Shown: positions 24,822 through 37,923 of the stretch, one piece after another | Position numbering within the stretch: position 1 is the first letter of the stretch | Layout: each line of letters begins with the position of its first letter | Source: Antedon mediterranea | Lineage: Eukaryota > Echinodermata > Crinoidea > Comatulida > Antedonidae | Length of the DNA: 64,000 bases | Direction of reading: 5' to 3' | Assembly: GCF_964355755.1 (NCBI RefSeq) | Contig: NC_092677.1 | Location: 8,499,001 to 8,563,000, forward strand | Notes under the pieces: generated by a model | The model's database searches: none | What the model was told of the DNA's origin: nothing | What the model saw: the letters and a program-made list of their open reading frames with translations, nothing else | Position numbers and translations under genes: made by a program

Positions 24822-24893
24822 AGGGGACACCCGGATTTGAACCAGGGACCTCTCGATCTGCAGTCGAATGCTCTACCACTGAGCTATATCCCC
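24822..24893 (-). tRNA. tRNA-Cys(GCA)
   Basis: A 72-nt cloverleaf: acceptor GGGGATA paired with TGTCCCC, D arm GCTC/GAGC, anticodon loop CTGCAGA (anticodon GCA), T arm CCTGG-TTCAAAT-CCGGG. A and B boxes fit consensus. All stems pair, with one G-U in the acceptor. Confidence 0.95.
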
Positions 24894-26154
24894 TTCTTAA
24901 TTTATGTAAGCAGATATGTCCTTACAGTGCTACGTTTCCATGATTATCAATAATACAAGATGCTTTACGGTATTATTGTTGTGGGTTTTAAAGTTCCGTA
25001 TGGTTTCATTCACCAAGATCACTGATGCGTGTCGAATATAGTAAGTGTCAGTGAATGTTTTCAACTTATAGCAATGGCTTTTTGAATTGATTGGTTTTTT
25101 AAATATATTTATAGACGTTTTTCTCAAAAAAAAATTAATTATACGTTGTTTTCTTCCCAATTAAATTTGGTGTATGACAACAAATTAATAATAATGAAAT
25201 GACCTTACTCCTTTTCTGGGTGATTTTATATTAGACATTAACAACTTCTAGAAAATTATTTTGTGTAATTTGGTTAAATTAATAACTGGTTTGAATACGA
25301 AATTTTCACATTGCACACGTTGAGTAAGGCATAGAGATATTATCTATAACGAGTAAAGTAATATTCAAGCTGTTAGCCACATGTTGGGTTCATGATACTC
25401 ATCAGATTAATATAATTTCCAAATGAAATGAGCAGAAGCATTCTGTTTTTAAGGCAGGCTATGCATATACTTATTGAATTAGGAATCTTTCTTTTATTTA
25501 CCCAAAATCATAAAAATATTATTATACATAAATAAAATACTAAATATACATGGAAGGGTTAAACAATAATAACAAGTTCAGCAGCTAAACATTAGAAAAT
25601 GCATAATTAGATGAAAATATATATAAGGGCAACTTTTGTAATATTAATAAACATAAATAAACTGTTTCTCACTGCTAACTTTCTCTCAAATAAACACGTC
25701 ATTATCCCAAAATTGTTTCTTTTTTCTTTAAGAAACACAACAATAATAGGCCTACCTTAAAATATTCTATCATTCAGTTTTACATTTAAATGAGGTCAAT
25801 TAAATAACCTTAAAATTCAGTCCAGGGAAGAATGAAACATGGAGGTACCTCCATGAATGAAATTCTACTCTTTCATTGACTGAGTTTGGTGTTATTATAA
25901 TTACAAACAAAATACATACAAGGGAGCAAATGCAATTATATTTTAAGATAAATGATTTAAAAATGTTTGGGAAGAAGTCATCGTCTATGTACAAGCGGCC
26001 CATTCAATCTGATACTGATTCCATAGTAATACAAAATGGAAATACATTTGAAACTGGCATGAAATATAAAAAATAGATAATTCAAAAATACATTAAAAGC
26101 AATCATAGGGCTAGGCCTACGATTGAATTTCACTAGTAAACTGTAAAAATAATG
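24894..26154. other. Intergenic between tRNA genes
   Basis: AT-rich; no exon, tRNA or strong repeat recognised. Open frames here are short and lack supporting context. Confidence 0.5.
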
Positions 26155-26227
26155 AAGGGATACCCGGATTCGAACCAGGGACCTCTCGATTTGCAATCGA
26201 TTGCTCTCACCACTAAGCTATATCCCC
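26155..26227 (-). tRNA. tRNA-Cys(GCA), slightly degenerate
   Basis: Closely related to the gene at 24,822. The anticodon loop is TTGCAAA (GCA). Weaknesses: a G-U pair at the acceptor end (GGGGATA/TATCCCT), an A-G mismatch at the top of the anticodon stem, and one extra base in the D loop. It could be functional or an early pseudogene. Confidence 0.75.
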
Positions 26228-26582
26228 TTCCATGAGTTTCTGTCTTTTTCCATTATTTTTAAATTAATAGTGCAACTTTCTGTCATGTTGTGCAATACCA
26301 TTTAGGCCTCCTCTATGACATGACGTATGACCAAGTGTAGGCCAATGCCCATGCTTTAAAATCAATTGTAAAATAATTTCATTTATATTTTTAATTAATC
26401 TGATGATTATTACTGGTTTTTTTTTTTATCTAAAATGATTTATGTGATCATTATGTACTTGTTTTATGAAGTTATGAAGTTTGTCTTTGAATGTTATTAT
26501 GATATTTTGTGTTTGCTGCCATCAACGGTATATTTCAGAGATCAGTAAAATTTAGTGAGGTCAAGCTTTATACAAGTTTTGT

Positions 26583-26908
26583 AAAGATGTATTGTCCCCT
26601 GAAAAAATAATTCCTAAACAAATTTGGTTGAATATTCCATTTTAATCTAACATAATAGATCCACTTTGACTAAAAATTGGATCGAAAATAATGTCACTTA
26701 GGCCTACCTGAAAAAATGTAATTTAAAGCAAAAAATGGTCAAATGGATTTTTGGTTGAATTTTACCGTATTTTGTCATTTTACAAGTTTTTTTTCTATGT
26801 GTATGATGGAAGTGATTGACTTTTTATTAAAACTACAAAATAACCTATTCAAAGTCTGATTTAGTTTAATCTTCATTTTTCATGTTTTTAGGGGAACAAT
26901 ACATCTTT
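26583..26908. mobile_element. MITE family M2, full copy
   Basis: The ends AAAGATGTATTGTCCCCTGA and the complement of TTTTTAGGGGAACAATACAT are 24-base inverted repeats differing by one indel and one substitution. The 326-bp body is non-coding. TA lies at each edge, compatible with a TA target. A truncated relative lies at 49,965-50,042. Confidence 0.75.
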
Positions 26909-27433
26909 AAGCCTACAGTAATCTTTTGATTGTATCGTACGTAGGTGGTAGTAGTTCCTTTACCATTACACAGAACACATTATTACATAATATATTTACA
27001 AACAAATAAGTACTGGATTGTACCATTGCTGTAAAAGCGGTGGCTATGTTCATTTCATTTCATTTCACATTAATTTTATTCAATTAATGAAAACTTAAAA
27101 CAATGTAAACAATATAAACAAATAAAGTAATTCGAATTTTTTGTAAAACAGGAATGATGTCCGATGCCTTATTCTAAATGAAACAATTCAACATAACGCA
27201 TGCTAATTCCCATATTTAATTCATAACATACTAAATATCGATGCGTTTCGTACGTATTATTTGAAAATCAATGATTTACCCATTATGTTAATAGACAAGT
27301 CCACTACTTTGTTGCTATGGTAATGATTGTAAACCAGCAGCGCCACCGTGTGATGATAAACAACAAATTGGTTTCGTTGAGAAGGATTTCTTTCCAGTAT
27401 TTTCTTAAGTATTAACACATTTTTATTCGCAAA

Positions 27434-30400
27434 ATGTCAGACCTTGGATCAGATTTTGATGATGAAGATCAGGGGCCATATTTAGGGGTACGTGTTTTAC
27501 ATATTACGTGCATATTATAGGCCTTCTTCGAAGATATCCTACCTAGGCCTAGCCTCTAGTTAGGCCAAAGGCTTTCGTCTATCACACACTCACAGTGAAT
27601 GACGCGTACGTCGCGACATCGTACATGTTCGATCAAGTGCGTAGTTTAGGCCTAGGCTAGTAGAGTTTGGCCCTACCCCAGCTAGCACCCCGGGCTAGGC
27701 CTAGGCCTTGTAGATTTGAGATAGCTAATAGCTAGCTAGCCTATTTATGTGTATGATTTTAATAATAATAATAATAGGCCTCTTCTACAATACACACTGT
27801 AATCTGTATTGATTGGCCCATCCATATAAATTGGCCTAGCTAGGTAGTTAGGCCTAGGCTAACTAACTAGTAGGCTTAGCCTAAAGGCTAGAGCGAGGCT
27901 ACATATTGATATGAAAATAAATCAGAATATAAATATAAAAAGAATATTGATTGTACTTTTTGTAGGCTTAACTACTACTAGTACTAACTTAGTACTAGTT
28001 AGGCTAGCCTAGTTAGGCTTACTAGGGGCCTAGGATTCAAGTCATTTTATTTGACCACTTAAAATTTAAATTAATTTCGAAATGTGATTCTTTGTTTATG
28101 TTTAGGAATATGAAGGTGAACGTAATGAAAAAGATGAACGACATGGCCATGGCAAAGCTACTCTCCCAAATGAAGATATATATGAAGGTCTTTATGAACA
28201 TGGCAAACGACATGGTCAGGTAATTATCCTCATATATTATAAACTTAACTGGTTGATTTAAATGCGACAAGTTTCATTGTATATTGTCTAACGGGTATGT
28301 GTCTTAATTTAATCTTTGTCTGACACCCAAGTACAGTACTAACTGTTGGACAGAGATGTTACATTCAGGTAAGAGTTGAGGTTTGAAGATAAGCATGTTA
28401 AATTCAGATAATTAAATACAGACTGAACATTTTTTCAGGGTGTGTACAAATTCAAAAATGGGGCACGATATACCGGCGAATATAAACACAATAAGAAGCA
28501 TGGGTCAGGCACATTTATTTATCCAGACGGCTCAAGATATGAAGGTACAGTAACAATTCATTGTCATTACACCATAATAGGGGTGAAGCTGTAGCTTGGT
28601 GATTAACATGCTTGCCCTCCAATCCCAAGGTCCAAGGTACTCGCTGTTGGATGTGTATGAAATATAAAAAAAAGCTAGTGCCTTACGACAAATCAAAGAA
28701 CAATGTAATGTTGATATAATGCATGATACCATTACATTATTTAAAATATATTTCTTTAAATTTTAGGAAATTGGGTTGATGACCAAAGACACGGCTATGG
28801 CTTGTACACGTATCCAAATGGTGACATTTATGAAGGGGAATGGCAGAGCCATAAACGACATGGACAGGGCGAGTACACCTACAAAGAAACTGGTTCTAAA
28901 TACGTAGGCACATGGGTTGAAGGCAAGAGAGATGGAGCAGGAGAATTAAAACATAATAACCACAGATATCAAGGCCTTTGGGTGGATGATCAGGTAAGGT
29001 CTACTCCACAAGGGGCATATTTTCTCTGTTTTACCAGGGCGGTAGCCACCAGTAGGGTTGGTATGGTTTTAATCTTGACCACTTTTTTCTCAGGCCCTTC
29101 ACAACCTTGTGGCCAGCACAGAGATTTTTCTCTTTTCTTGCAATCACTGCACCACTTTATTTTTCATGGCTACGTCACTGATTACATATGATGCCAAAAG
29201 TTGTAGTTTGCCGTGTAACAATTAAATTAAGTGTGTGGTCTTCTCCAATGGTATCAGTCTGTGGAGGCTGCATGATATTTTTTTTTTCTTTCTGTGAAAG
29301 TGTAATGATTGTCAAGTATTACACATTTCAATTGCAATAGTGTTCTTACTTTAATTAATCTTCCACCCCTTCAATAATCTTTTGTCTATGGTATTTTGTA
29401 TGAATCTTCTGAACAATACTGTATATCAAATACTTTTTTTTTGTTACAGACACAAGGCAAAGGTAAATATGTTTTTGACATTGGATGTGAACAACACGGG
29501 CAGTATGTACCCATTGAACAGGTGAGTGCCATCCCATTCTGGTATCGTTTGTTTACTAGTGCCATCACGTCACATCATTTTTTTATTTGTGTATCAGACA
29601 ATATGCTGAGATCTGTGTTTTCATATCTAGCGCCCTCATAAATTGTACCTTAGTTGAATGTTGCCTAGTCCATGATTTATTTAGTGCACATTTTTTCTGT
29701 GGAAAATGAATTTAGTAAAAAAAAAAGGTGAAAAAACGATAAAAAGAGTCTCCCTATTCCTTTCATAAATATTCATTGTTTATTGTATAATAATATTAAA
29801 ATAAAATAATAATTAGAATCAAGTTGGTGATAATGAGGAGGAGGATGCACAACCTGTGATGATACCGAAATGGAAGGCAGGTGAAATAACAGCAATAAGT
29901 CAACGTAACCCAGCTGCCGAACAGCTGGCAGAACAAAGAAAAGCCCAAGAAAAAGACGAAGATGAGAATGAAGATAATGGTAAGAGGCGTGGTAACAACA
30001 TTTCCTAAAATTTAGAACTGGCACTATTAGACAGAAAGCTTTCTTTAGCATCATTATCATTGAAATCATTATCTTTTATTGCGTACGTACATCTGTTTCT
30101 TTCAATCCTAAACAAAGCTCATTTATTTCGACAAAATTTACGAAGGTGATCCATCCAGATGATCATTAGGGACCATCATGAAAATACAATTTAACATTGA
30201 TATACAACAATTAAATATTCAAATAAATTGATTACCGAATCGAAGAGAGACTTTGGAGTTACCTACACCGGGATGTACACCATGCAAAATGAAAATGTTG
30301 ACACCATGAGGTGTGTGTAAACGGCAAGAGTTTTTTCTAGGCAAAGGGGCAAACTAAATAAAGCCATTTGACCATTTATGGCTTGATTTAACACTTTCTT

Positions 30401-33034
30401 CTCGCTAAATCCAGTATTATTGACAGAAATTTAGATATTCTGTCATTTTTAACATTCTTTTTACACAAATACAGCAGAAAAAGAGGTAGAAAATAATGAA
30501 AAAACAGAAGTAGAGCAGGAGACACCAACAATTGATGAAAAATCAGCAGAAGGTAGACATGTGCAGTGTACCCACTAACTTTGTCTTGGTGTCAAATTTT
30601 CATTTCATTTTAGCCACAATTACCATATTTATTTGAATACACTCCCTCTCCCACCCACTTCCTTTAAATAAATACCTCCCTGCCACATTCATAATATAAT
30701 TTGTACTGTATATTACAGTACATTTCAATTTGTAGTAGAATTTATTGATGCATATTTGTTTAACACATATTTTATCTCAATTTAAAAAGTGAACTGATTT
30801 ATTAAATTTGTTTCAATTTTTCATATCAAGAGGCCCTTTTTTTAGTTTACTCTATGTTAACATTTACACTAAATTAAATGCCTCCCATGAATAAGTTGAT
30901 GTTTATTTATTATTATTATTATATTTTTTCTTTTTTTTCTTCTTCGGAGATCCCGCCTCGTGAATAAAAATACTGTAAGATGAGGGCGTATCAATTTGAT
31001 CTCTGGTGCGCGTGCGTACAACTGAAGACTAGTGCTGTTCCGCCGTACCACTCCGAGAATGTTAAAGAGTCGCTATCCAATTCGAGTTCGAACAATACCA
31101 TGAAAGCCCCAGTGGTCTAATGGTTTAGGACATCTGCATATCAAGCAGGCGGTCCGAGTTCGAGTCTCGGTTGGGGCGACTTTTTCTCATTCTCACAGAT
31201 TTCCTCATCTTTATCGTTTCAAATTTATTATTATATTATTATCTTTATTTCCTGGCAATAATAGTGAATGAAATTAGGAGACCACAGGGTGTCTATTCAA
31301 ATAAATACAGTAAATAGTGTTATGGAAGTGTGTGGTGTTGGTTATAATATCATCAAATCTTTTTCCTTAACATTCTTCCATGCTGTTTCCATAACTGACT
31401 TGTCATTTAGCACTTATAACAGTTCATGGTATTATGTGACATCTATTAACTTCATTTCATAAAATACCACGTGACTAATTCTTCCATTTTGTATCCAAAA
31501 CTAATGTTTTATTGTGAATCATGGCTACTGGTTATTATAAAATTCAATTTAGTGACGAAAACAGTAAATATTATGTATGTTGAAAATAAGGAATATGAAT
31601 AAGCTGTTTTTTTTAAATTTGGCCCTACTTAAATTAATTATAATAATGTTACTAAAATAGGATTATAATTTCACCAAAGTGCCCGGGGCACATCCTCTTT
31701 CGTCTGTCTATCTCATCTCTGTATATATTATATAGTACATTAACCCATAGATTTTTGTAATAAGTAGAATATCTTCTGATTTCTGAGGTTGTTGATTGTT
31801 TTTTACTTATGAATCTTTCTTAATTATGCTAATGTGTGTGACTCAATGTAGTTCATATTTTGAACCTATTCATTATTTGCGATCTTTAGCATGAGAAGGG
31901 TAGGTGAGGCTGGAGGTATGAACTATATGGCCTCTTAAATTTCACCGAAGCAATACAATCTATTTAATTTCAGCTTTTCAATTGTACTATTTTTAAGTCC
32001 CCCCCCCCCCACTCCTCCTCTGCAATTTCCAGATCTATCTCGTCTATATAAAGTATAAAGTATATATATATAAATAATATTTAAAGGCAAATATATCATA
32101 AATGCAACTATATCACAATCTATTAAATTGTATAACTAACAAAATCTTCTGAAAAAAACCAATAATGTTTTAGTTTATCGTTAATGCGTTGTGTAGTTTT
32201 GAAATAAAAATTACAGTAACTGTAGGTAGGTATGATGTAAAAAGGGAATTTGTAACAACACTATTAGTTAATATTGGATAATAAAATTGTCATTATCTAC
32301 AGTATAATGCTCTATATACACTGACGAAATCATTAAAGCTTTTGTATAATATAATATTCAAAAGGTGCAGAATTTCGAATAAGTAATTGGAAATTGTATA
32401 ATGATGTTAAAAAGCACCAGATGAGTTCATTGTATTTCTAAAAATAGAACACACTATTTGAGTATTCCTTTAATGATGGGCAACTTGCACATTGTGCAAA
32501 GGAAATGTATCACATGGTCTAGTACCAAAAGATGAGCCTACTAGATAGCCAACTCCATTCTTTTATGGTAGGTAGGCCTAAGTAAGGCCTACGGAACTTC
32601 ATGAAAACCTAACGTGTAGGCCAATACCAATAGTTTTGATATAATAGTATAATTAGACGTCTTTGAACGTTAAACAGACCCCTAACAATTTAATGCTTCA
32701 GATTTTTTGAGGATTCAGTGAAAAAAGAAATTACAATTAAAAACCAGACCGAGGCAGAGACAGAATTAGTTAGGACATTTCAACAAAACATAAAACATAA
32801 CAAAAGTTGTTGCTCATCAGAAAGTTAATTAAAATATTAAATGCAACAACAAAAATTGAAAATGCGCTAAATAAAAACAAAATCTGTTTCTTGTGTTTAG
32901 GTATTGAAGCTCAAGGTGAAACCGCTGAAAATAATGGGCAAATGGAAACCGAGGACGCGCAAGAAGGCGGTGACCAGGACGCGCAGGAAGAACCATCGCC
33001 GCCGTCTCCAGTCGCAGAAGAAGACGCAGAATGA
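27434..33034 (+). CDS. RSPH1: Radial spoke head 1 homolog (MORN-repeat protein)
   Basis: Eight exons: 27434-27487, 28106-28219, 28439-28544, 28767-28993, 29450-29521, 29817-29979, 30475-30552, 32901-33034. All have GT/AG ends and phases join to 315 residues; human RSPH1 has 309. The start [18 protein letters not shown] matches the family N-terminus. Six MORN repeats follow, for example [35 protein letters not shown] and [16 protein letters not shown], then the conserved [16 protein letters not shown] and IPKWKAGEI. The tail is acidic and Glu-rich (exons 6-8). RSPH1 is a radial spoke head component of motile 9+2 cilia and sperm flagella. An AATAAA lies at 33,287. The last intron (2.3 kb) holds a tRNA-like gene on the same strand. 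Confidence 0.96.
31106..31178 (+). tRNA. tRNA-like gene, anticodon ATC (nominal Asp)
   Basis: A 73-nt cloverleaf with all four stems: acceptor GCCCCAG/TTGGGGC, D stem GTCT/GGAC, anticodon stem TCTGC/GCAGG, T arm CCGAG-TTCGAGT-CTCGG. The anticodon loop is ATATCAA, giving ATC, which would read GAT (Asp). Animal tRNA-Asp normally carries GTC, and the body does not resemble standard tRNA-Asp, so identity is uncertain. It sits in the last RSPH1 intron, same strand. Confidence 0.65.
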
Positions 33035-34466
33035 ACGCTCACATATCCACTCGTCTCATCCAAACTTGTTGGAACTCTACCAAACTTTTTTATAAAGAAA
33101 ATAACAATTTCTGTACATTTCCACTTTATGAGTCATTATTTTATCATCATTTGATGAACAATCTATTTCTTTTATTGTAATCGATTTTATATAATTAAAA
33201 ATATGTGAGAAAAATACTTTTCACTTAGTTTTAATTCGGAATCTTGTCACCGTGACAAAGAAAAAAATAACAGATTGTAAAACAACAATAAATGTGTCCA
33301 TGTACTACTACTAGAATGTTTAAACGCATAGGCCTACTCATGTTTCAGGAGCCTGTATCAATTATACAAAATGAATGTTGTGTTCCTCTTCGTTAAAAAT
33401 TGCCCAGTGGCTTTTTGACCTTGAATCACACGTTTTTCAATGCTGTACCTCCACAATATGATTAATTGGCCAGTATAACATGCAAATTCCGTATTACAAC
33501 ATCTTACGTGTTTCATAAGTGATGTTTTTTATGTGATGACGTCACTGATCTGGTCAAATTTAGATAACAGTACCGAGAATCGACTAATTAAAGCATAGAA
33601 ATCGCTTTATTCATCCATAAATTTGAAAATTACAGTGTTCTTAGCTTTCTCTTTCAAAAAATATAAAAACAGAATTAAATAAAGACAAAAGAATATAACT
33701 AACGAACATATCTTCTATTAAAGCAGCCTGGTTTTTCCTGACATTTTATCTTTTCACACTACTTATTCAGCCAGAACACCAGTAGGCTACAACATTTTCA
33801 ACGTAAATAAACCAAAATTATAAATCTAAAAAATAAAGTTTACAAAGTCGTGAGAATGTAAATAAAAAATAACAATCTGTTAATAATAATATTGCATTGG
33901 CATCACATTCATTTCAGTTCTCCCAAGTTTTAAAAAAAAAAACAGTATTAGGCCTAATGTAAATGTGTAAACTTAATGTAACTTTCCTGGCAGAAATTAC
34001 AATAGAACACATACGTACTTCAAAATTAAAATTTACTGAATTTAGTGAAAATAACAGTCGATAATTACAATTATTTATTATTATGGTCATCCCATTATAT
34101 TTCCCTCGTTAAATTATCCCTCTCAAAATCCAATTAACGAATGATATCTAATGCATCTTTTATTGGATTTAATACGTCTAAAGCGACTACAACATTGACT
34201 TTGTCTTGGGTTTTTCATGCCATAGTAACCATCAATTTACAATATTAATGTCTCTACATATAATATAATCAATCCCAAATGTACTAATCACATTGTGTTG
34301 TTTTTGTTTAGATGCATGTCTAAAGGCCAATTTACACACAGACGAGCTGTAACGGTAATATACAAATTATATAATCTACGTTATTCCTAACGCGGAGCGG
34401 ATGGGTGGTTTCCGCTCAGGATAGATAATATTCTATACGTGGGACAAGCTACGCGGTTTTCCGCTT

Positions 34467-34643
34467 AAGCGTGTTTCGCACTAGCAACGCAAGGACGTAA
34501 TGCAACGCAAGTGAATTGACCAATCACAAGCGATCGCTTATTCGCTTGTGATTTGCTAACTGTCTATAACTTCGCTTGTCATTGGTTAAAACGCTTGCGT
34601 TGCGTTTACGTCCTTGCGTTACGTTCTAGTGGGAACCAAGCTT
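34467..34643. mobile_element. MITE family M1, copy 2
   Basis: Reverse-orientation near-copy of 23,053-23,233. Ends are AAGCGTGTTTCGCACTAG and CTAGTGGGAACCAAGCTT, with the same inner ACGTCCTTGCG and CGCTTGTGATT blocks. Confidence 0.9.
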
Positions 34644-34734
34644 TACCGTTACCGCTCGTCTGTGTAAAGTGGCCTTAACGCTATATTCACACAGACTTGT
34701 TTCGTTTTGATCGACGCCGCCGTTGTTAAAACTC

Positions 34735-34890
34735 GGTTGCCACTTAGGACGCGACACAAGAACGTAAGCGCAACGCAAATTTGACCAATCATGGCGCGAT
34801 GATAATTTTCGATTGTGATTGGTCAAAACTCACTTGCGCTGAGTGTACGCCTACGCACTTGCTTTGCGTAAGAGTCCGGAAACCAAGCTT
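34735..34890. mobile_element. MITE family M1, copy 3 (diverged)
   Basis: Begins GGTTGCCACTTAGGACGC and ends GTCCGGAAACCAAGCTT. It retains TTGACCAATCA and GTGATTGGTCAAA inner repeats. Confidence 0.75.
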
Positions 34891-35335
34891 TGTAAATCAA
34901 TTGATGTAACGAATATGTAGCTTAGTTAAGACCACCTTTGACACCCTTTTAAAATAAGCCTATAATGAAAAGCAACAAGAAACTAAAACCAGATCGAACT
35001 TGGATTGATTTTCACACATTATTTACAGACAATATCGAAATTCTATAGCCACAGCTAGTATGAGAATGTGGTTTAATTAACAAAAATGATATTGTTCAAT
35101 TTGTTAATAACGTTTTGATTGCAATCACACTGTCGTCAGAAATATACGATTATGAGCATGCGCAGATTGACTGTCAGCTGCGAAGCGCCTCGTAAACGAG
35201 AAGGTCGCACACTCTTTATATCGAAGAAAAAAACTATTAAATAATCTCATCTGCCATTTAGTTTTTACAAATTATGAAGTAGGCCTCTTGTTTGAATATC
35301 AGAATGGACACGATTTTTAATTAAAATGATTCCTA

Positions 35336-35494
35336 AAGCGTGGTTCCCACTAGGACGCAACGCAAGCCTCCACGTAACGCAAACGAGTTGACCAATGACA
35401 AGCGACAGTTCGAATCATCGCTTGTGATTGGTCAAATCCCTTATATACGTTTCGTTACGTCAGTGTATTGCGTCTCAAGTGGGAACCACGCATT
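35336..35494. mobile_element. MITE family M1, copy 4
   Basis: AAGCGTGGTTCCCACTAGGA at the left and AAGTGGGAACCACGCATT at the right, with TTGACCAATGACAAGCGA and TCGCTTGTGATTGGTCAA inside. Confidence 0.88.
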
Positions 35495-36483
35495 AGATGC
35501 CATGTTTTACAGGTATTTACAATAATAACAATTCCTAATGCACCTGTTTGTTATTTTAAAAGTTTTGAATATTAATTTGTATTATTTTACAAGTTGTATG
35601 CTTTCGAATGTATATAATATTTCAGTGTCATTATATTCCGTAATAAATTTGGTTTGTGTATATTCACAAATAATAAGTACCCTTTTATTTGTTTGGTTAT
35701 AACATACTGTTTACATTAAATATATTAATCAATTACTTATGCCTTGATAATTTGATTAAATTATGCCAATACTAATCATTTTCTTCTCATCGTGTGCAAA
35801 CATCAATCAATTAAACTGTACGTATCCTTTCTCTATTTTAAACGTATATTGGTTTTTTTTTGTCAGTGCTGTATCTCCACATATTATACTGTACCATATT
35901 TACCCAATATCAGGCAAATTCCGTAATACAACATGTGCTGCCTGTCATTGAAGTTATGTCAGGTTATTATACAGTGAAACAAATGAGATGATGTGTTAAA
36001 TGCAAAATGCTGGTTGTAAATTAATATTATTTTGTGTTTATGTCCATTAAAGAAATTCAACATTTTTGTGAAAGGCATTTTAAAAAATAGAAAATTATTT
36101 CGATTATTTATTAGAAGTACCATTACGACCTGAACATTCATTAATTTATGTTATAAAAATCACAATGAAGAAAGACAAGAGACGGTAGCTTATTTACATA
36201 AGTAGATCTATAACATCCACCATGTATAAATACAGTTGCGTGTGTTATCAAACGATTTTGTTCTGTTTCAATCAATATTTATTTTATTTGGAATCAAGTC
36301 TATTATAGGCCTTAGAATAACCATGAAGGTATTTATGCTTCCATGGAATAACATACCTGTCAAGTAAAATAAACAATTTTTGTGTACCTTATTTTTTATT
36401 AAATAAACGCTCGATCGAAAGTGCATAGCAGTGTAAAGTACACATAAGTATCGGTATCAATACAAAATGATGAGCGAACAAAA

Positions 36484-36688
36484 CCACCAAAAGTTCCCAC
36501 AGGGACGTAGGCCAAGTACAACGCACTTTGTCCAATCACGACGCCGATGAACGGTTCAGATTAAGCGTGGTTCCCATTAGACGCAAGAAGCACAGCACAT
36601 TATACTATTCCAACTTTTGCTTGTCGTTGGTCAACAACTCGCTTCTCGCTTACGTCCCTTACGAGTCCGCGAGTGTGAACCAAGCTTT
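36484..36688. mobile_element. MITE family M1, copy 5, nested or broken
   Basis: A left fragment (AGTTCCCACAGGGACGTAGG) abuts a second start TAAGCGTGGTTCCCATTAG at 36,563. The pair ends GAGTGTGAACCAAGCTTT at 36,688. This looks like one copy inserted in, or recombined with, another. Confidence 0.65.
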
Positions 36689-36704
36689 ACTTTCCGTTGC
36701 GCTT

Positions 36705-36770
36705 ACGCTCAATCAATCAATCAATCGTTCGATTTATATAGCGCCATTCCAACATTCATTGCTCATGGCG
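36705..36770 (-). mobile_element. LINE/SINE-type tail
   Basis: On the minus strand, TGGCGCTATATAAATCGAAC followed by (GATT)n is the usual end of an L2/CR1-like or SINE tail. It lies between the M1 copy and the tandem array. Confidence 0.5.
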
Positions 36771-36855
36771 CTGTAAAAAAATCAGAAAGGGTGAGTTTTG
36801 AGTAGTGACTTAAAGTGACTCAATAATGATGTGTGTTTAATGTTCAAGGGTAGGT

Positions 36856-37290
36856 GCGCTGCGTCCGACTCGTGCTTTACGTCCTTACTCTGCGTCCGAC
36901 TCGTAATTACGTCCGTACTCTGCGTCCGAGTGTGAACCAATCTTTACTTTCCGTTGCGCTTACGCTGCGTCCAACTCGTGCTGTACGTCCTTACTCTGCG
37001 TCCGACTCGTAATTACGTCCGTACTCTGCGTCCGAGTGTGAACCAATCTTTACTTCAGTTGCGCTTACGCTGCGTCCAACTCGTGCTGTACGTCCTTACT
37101 CTGCGTCCGACTCGTAATTACGTCCGTACTCTGCGTCCGAGTGTGAACCAATCTTTACTTTCCGTTGCGCTTACGCTGCGTCCAACTCGTGCTGTACGTC
37201 CTTACTCTGCGTCCGACTCGTAATTACGTCCGTACTCTGCGTCCGAGTGTGAACCAATCTTTACTTGCCGTTGCGCTTACGTACGTCCGT
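36856..37290. repeat. 106-bp tandem array derived from M1 ends
   Basis: GTGTGAACCAATCTTTACTT recurs near 36,931, 37,037, 37,142 and 37,248, a period of 105-106. Each unit holds several TGCGTCCGACTCG and TTACGTCC motifs and ends in a diverged M1 terminus. Repeated peptide-like frames in it are by-products of the array. Confidence 0.9.
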
Positions 37291-37923
37291 CCATGTTGCA
37301 TCCAAGGGAACCAACCTTATGGTTTGTTAACACCGTTGCTATTTGCTATCGTCATTTGATAGAAAATAACATTCGAACCCTCAAGCATAGATGCTTGAAG
37401 AAATATAACTCTGTGCAAATATTACAGATTTAATTAAATTCAATAGAACAACGTATTCAATGTACCGTTAACCCTATGTTCTCTTGTTGATATTATTCAT
37501 TTGATTAACGATAAAAACTAATTATGTTAAACAGTCTAAATTATGAAATGGTTCTTGGTAATAAGTGTGATCGATATTTCATATACAGTTCCAGGCAATA
37601 TCCGAAAATTGACAATCAGATTTACAGCAGGACTAGTTTCTAATTTCAAATGTCGGAACGTACATGGAAATAATATTAAAATAAGCGCAAAGGCTTTGTT
37701 TTTCGATAGGTGGCGTACTTTACATTCGTCACAATCTAAGCTAATTTATAATTCTAATTTAGGTCATCAAAACATACAAATAGTGTCGCGGGCTGATGAA
37801 TGCGGGTATTTTAAAGGATACGAGTAAAGGCCTCTAGTTATCGATGCTGTTGAACCACTGTTTAACTGAGTAATATAAACGCACTATTATCAGTGTATAT
37901 ATATTTATGTATAACGCTTTGCA

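Larger units (their letters stand above)
33035..37923. other. Intergenic, MITE-rich, no gene recognised
   Basis: Between RSPH1 and the GABA-B-type receptor. It holds several M1-family elements, a 106-bp tandem array and a dispersed repeat containing GTGCTGTA(C/T)CTCCACA at about 33,437 and 35,866. Part of 37,500-37,923 may be 5' UTR/promoter of the downstream receptor; no clear signal is visible. Confidence 0.6.

Noticed and set aside
28802-29191. 129-codon frame beginning [14 protein letters not shown] as a separate gene
   Set aside because: Its first half is RSPH1 exon 4; the second half is intron read-through past the donor at 28,994.
36954-37359. Repetitive open frames with LRPTRNYVRTLRPSVNQSL-like peptide repeats
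   Set aside because: They follow from the 106-bp tandem DNA repeat, shift frame between units and have no gene context.
37543-37827. 94-codon frame upstream of the GABA-B-type receptor
   Set aside because: No recognisable domain, no splice link to the receptor; probably chance sequence or UTR.
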